17,225 bases of DNA from Proteobacteria bacterium UBA6921 (GTDB lineage: Bacteria > Pseudomonadota > Gammaproteobacteria > SG8-11). This document shows positions 14,910 to 17,225 of the stretch, in pieces (positions within the stretch are counted from its first letter, which is position 1; each line of letters begins with the position of its first letter). Location of the stretch: contig DKAR01000166.1 in assembly GCA_002450895.1 (NCBI GenBank), positions 1 through 17,225 on the forward strand, written 5' to 3'. The translations under genes were made by a program, and so were the position numbers. The notes below the pieces were generated by a model. That model was not told where the DNA came from, made no database searches, and worked only from the letters and a program-made list of their open reading frames with translations.

Positions 14910-15770
14910 TTACGGCGCCGGCTTGCGCATGAACATGGTAAGGACATTTGCAATCCGGTCACGCAGATCGCGTCGATCCACGATCATGTCAACTGCCCCG
15001 TGATCGAGCAGAAATTCACTGCGCTGAAATCCTTCAGGCAATGTCTGTCGAACGGTCTGCTCAATGACGCGCGGTCCCGCAAATCCCACGAGCGCTTTCG
15101 GTTCAGCGATGTTAACGTCGCCAAGCATCGCGAAACTGGCGGACACACCGCCCATCGTGGGATCGGTCAGCACTGAAATAAATGGCAAACCCATCTGTGA
15201 CATGCGCGCCAATGCAGCGCTCGTCTTGGACATTTGCATCAGGGAAAACAGACCCTCCTGCATGCGGGCGCCACCGCTGGCCGAAAAACACACGAATGGT
15301 ATTTTCTCTTCCATGCAGGTTTCAACGCCGCGAACAAATCGCTCCCCGACGACTGACCCCATGGAACCGCCCATGTAACGAAACTCAAACGCAGCTGCAA
15401 CGACCGGAACGCTCTTGACCTTGCCTTTAACAACGATCAGGGCGTCGGTTTCCCCGGTTTCCTTTTGCGCCTGCGTAATTCGATCCTTGTAGCGCTTGCT
15501 GTCCTTGAACTTCAAGGTGTCCACCGGTTTTAGGTCCGGCGCAACTTCTTCGCGGGGCATCTCGTCGAGAAAGAAATCGAGGCGTTCGCGCGCACCCATA
15601 CGCAAGTGATGATTGCACTTCGGACAGACTTCGAGGTTGCGCTTAAGCTCGGGCATGTAAAGAACTGCGCCGCAACTGTCACATTTGCTCCAAAGGCCTT
15701 CCGGGACATTTTTCTTGGCAGCGCCCTCGGTGCGAATGCGCGATGGAAGAAGATTCTTGATCCAGCTCAT
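14910..15770 (-). CDS. accD: Acetyl-CoA carboxylase carboxyltransferase subunit beta AccD
   Basis: Beta half of the carboxyltransferase that, with AccA, moves CO2 from biotin to acetyl-CoA to form malonyl-CoA for fatty acid synthesis. It has 286 residues. The N-terminal zinc ribbon uses Cys30, Cys33 (CDSCG) and Cys49, Cys52 (CPKCN). The crotonase-like carboxyltransferase fold follows, with FSASGGARMQEG (about 157-168) and TDPTMGGVSASFAMLGD. The start MSWIKNLLPSRI is standard. It lies 42 bases after trpA in the conserved trpBA-accD-folC order. Confidence 0.97.
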   Translation of the reverse strand: MSWIKNLLPSRIRTEGAAKKNVPEGLWSKCDSCGAVLYMPELKRNLEVCPKCNHHLRMGARERLDFFLDEMPREEVAPDLKPVDTLKFKDSKRYKDRITQAQKETGETDALIVVKGKVKSVPVVAAAFEFRYMGGSMGSVVGERFVRGVETCMEEKIPFVCFSASGGARMQEGLFSLMQMSKTSAALARMSQMGLPFISVLTDPTMGGVSASFAMLGDVNIAEPKALVGFAGPRVIEQTVRQTLPEGFQRSEFLLDHGAVDMIVDRRDLRDRIANVLTMFMRKPAP

Positions 15771-15812
15771 GTGAGTGTCACCTCAATACAATATTGGCTG
15801 CGTGCGATACAT

Positions 15813-16613
15813 TTAATTCGAATCCATTGCCGCGCGCATATCCTGCAACAGGGCTTGCACCGCGGATACCGCTTTTTCCGCGCCGGACTCCTCGATTTTA
15901 CGCACAATTGAACTTCCGACGACAACCGCATCCGCAATTTTCGCCACCGCTGCCGCGGATTTGGCGTCACGAATGCCGAAACCGACCCCGACCGGCAGTG
16001 TCGTTTTCGAACGAATTTGTTGGAGTTTTTCGGTAACTTCCGCCACGTTCAGATTCGCCGCGCCCGTCACCCCTTTGAGCGATACGTAATACACAAAGCC
16101 GCGGGCCTGGGCACAGATGGCCGCCACCCGATCCGAAGGCGTCGTCGGAGCGATGAGGTATATGGGGGCCACATTGCGCTTCTGAAGTTCCGACACAAAT
16201 TCTTCGGATTCCTCCGGCGGCATATCCACGGTCAAAACGCCATCCACTCCCGCCTGCGCTGCTGCAGCGGCAAACTTTGTGTAGCCCATGGCTTCGACCG
16301 GATTCAGATATCCCATCAAAACCACCGGTGTCTTGTTGTCGGTCTTTCGAAAATCGGCGACCAGGCTCAGCACCTGATGCAAGGAAACCTTGTGTTGCAA
16401 CGCTCGCTCGCTGGCGCGCTGAATCACCGGGCCATCGGCCATGGGATCGGAAAACGGAACGCCCAACTCGATGATATCCGCACCCGCTTTCACCATCGCG
16501 TGCATCATCGGGACCGTGACCTGCGGATTTGGATCTCCCGCCGTCATATAAGGAATGAGCGCCTTACGCTTTTTCTCGCGCAAATTGATGAAGCATGCGT
16601 CGATTCGGTTCAT
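15813..16613 (-). CDS. trpA: Tryptophan synthase alpha chain TrpA
   Basis: Cleaves indole-3-glycerol phosphate and passes indole through a tunnel to TrpB. The ATG at 16613 (MNRIDACFINLREKKRKALIPY) gives 266 residues and overlaps the trpB stop as ATGA, indicating translational coupling. The same frame stays open to about 16982, but that extension is antisense-frame sequence within trpB. The catalytic pair lies in IIELGVPFSDPMADGP, the Glu and second Asp corresponding to Glu49 and Asp60 of the Salmonella enzyme. The phosphate site VGVGFGIRDA is near 207-216. Confidence 0.97.
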   Translation of the reverse strand: MNRIDACFINLREKKRKALIPYMTAGDPNPQVTVPMMHAMVKAGADIIELGVPFSDPMADGPVIQRASERALQHKVSLHQVLSLVADFRKTDNKTPVVLMGYLNPVEAMGYTKFAAAAAQAGVDGVLTVDMPPEESEEFVSELQKRNVAPIYLIAPTTPSDRVAAICAQARGFVYYVSLKGVTGAANLNVAEVTEKLQQIRSKTTLPVGVGFGIRDAKSAAAVAKIADAVVVGSSIVRKIEESGAEKAVSAVQALLQDMRAAMDSN

Positions 16614-17225
16614 ACCTTGATGCCTTCCCGGGCAGCGACCGTGTGAATGTCCTTGTCCCCACGTCCTGAGAGATTGACGACAATGATCTGGTCCTTTCGG
16701 AGTGTAGGCGCGAGTTTCGCCGTGTAGGCAATCGCATGGCTCGACTCGAGCGCCGGGATGATGCCTTCCGTTCGCGTCAGGGTGTGAAATCCGTCCAGGG
16801 CTTCTGCATCGTTTATCGCGACATACTGCGCGCGCCCCATATCCTTCAACCACGCGTGTTCCGGCCCCACGCCCGGATAATCGAGCCCTGCGGAAATCGA
16901 ATGTGTCTCGATAATTTGTCCGTCGTTGTCTTCGATGAGGTAGGTGCGGTTTCCATGCAACACTCCCGGCCGCCCCTTGCATAACGTCGCCGCATGGCGA
17001 TCTGTATCAATGCCGTCACCCGCGGCTTCAACACCGTACATCGCAACGGATTGATCGCGCAAAAAAGGATAAAACAAACCGATTGCGTTCGAGCCGCCGC
17101 CGACGCAGGCCACCAGCGCGTCCGGCAATCGACCCTCGATTTCCTGAATCTGCGCACGCGCCTCACGTCCAATCACAGCCTGAAAATCGCGAACCATGGC
17201 GGGATACGGATGCGGGCCGGCCACG
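16610..17225 (-). CDS. trpB: Tryptophan synthase beta chain TrpB (C-terminal half; runs off right edge)
   Basis: PLP enzyme that condenses indole with serine to form tryptophan. Only the last 204 residues or so are in the window. The visible start VAGPHPYPAMVRDFQAVIG is an internal conserved segment and not a true N-terminus. The phosphate-binding loop ACVGGGSNAIGLF and the C-terminal HALAYT-like segment (SSHAIAYTAKLAP) with NLSGRGDKD are typical. The PLP lysine lies outside the window. The stop overlaps the trpA start by four bases. Confidence 0.97.
   Translation of the reverse strand, partial: VAGPHPYPAMVRDFQAVIGREARAQIQEIEGRLPDALVACVGGGSNAIGLFYPFLRDQSVAMYGVEAAGDGIDTDRHAATLCKGRPGVLHGNRTYLIEDNDGQIIETHSISAGLDYPGVGPEHAWLKDMGRAQYVAINDAEALDGFHTLTRTEGIIPALESSHAIAYTAKLAPTLRKDQIIVVNLSGRGDKDIHTVAAREGIKV

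Noticed and set aside
16614..16982. A 123-codon upstream extension of the trpA frame, which would give a 389-residue protein
   Set aside because: It lies wholly inside trpB in another frame, has no family resemblance, and the conserved TrpA start with ATGA overlap is at 16613.
1..17225. Search for defence, mobile, phage, CRISPR, tRNA or rRNA elements
   Set aside because: Apart from the intergenic stretches described, genes fill the window and are recognisable housekeeping or respiratory families; no array, transposase, integrase, attachment site or cloverleaf was seen.

Overview
The window reads as ordinary chromosomal core DNA of a gammaproteobacterium outside the Enterobacterales. The order suhB / trmJ-cysE-iscR-iscS, the run trpB-trpA-accD-folC-dedD-cvpA-purF-metZ, an unfused petABC set and a PilU-type ATPase all point that way. 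Base composition is moderate and looks even throughout. I see no insertion sequence, prophage, CRISPR array, tRNA or rRNA. The species cannot be named from the sequence.

Layout. (1) Positions 1-3062, minus strand: trmJ (tRNA methyltransferase), cysE (serine acetyltransferase), iscR (Fe-S regulator) and the first 234 codons of iscS (cysteine desulfurase), which runs off the left edge. These link cysteine synthesis, sulfur mobilisation and tRNA maturation. A good candidate IscR site lies upstream of iscR. (2) Positions 3063-6019, plus strand: suhB, divergent from trmJ, then a pilU-type pilus retraction ATPase and an RhdA-type sulfurtransferase. (3) Positions 6064-8874, minus strand: petA-petB-petC, encoding the cytochrome bc1 complex, followed by a small secreted Sel1-repeat protein. 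(4) Positions 8875-9294: about 420 bases with no gene, holding the petABC promoter. (5) Positions 9295-17225, minus strand: trpB (partial), trpA, accD, folC, dedD, cvpA, purF and metZ.

The most notable element lies between purF and metZ. Read on the minus strand, a sigma70-like promoter beginning at the purF stop codon is followed directly by an RNA matching the SAM-II (SAM-alpha) riboswitch core. A strong intrinsic terminator comes next, then a Shine-Dalgarno and metZ (O-succinylhomoserine sulfhydrylase). Part of the aptamer is complementary to the 5' arm of the terminator, so the leader looks like a complete SAM-sensing transcription-attenuation switch for methionine synthesis. The riboswitch class is known. 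The promoter-aptamer abutment and terminator-type output in this genome type are what deserve checking. I found no convincing wholly new system in the window.
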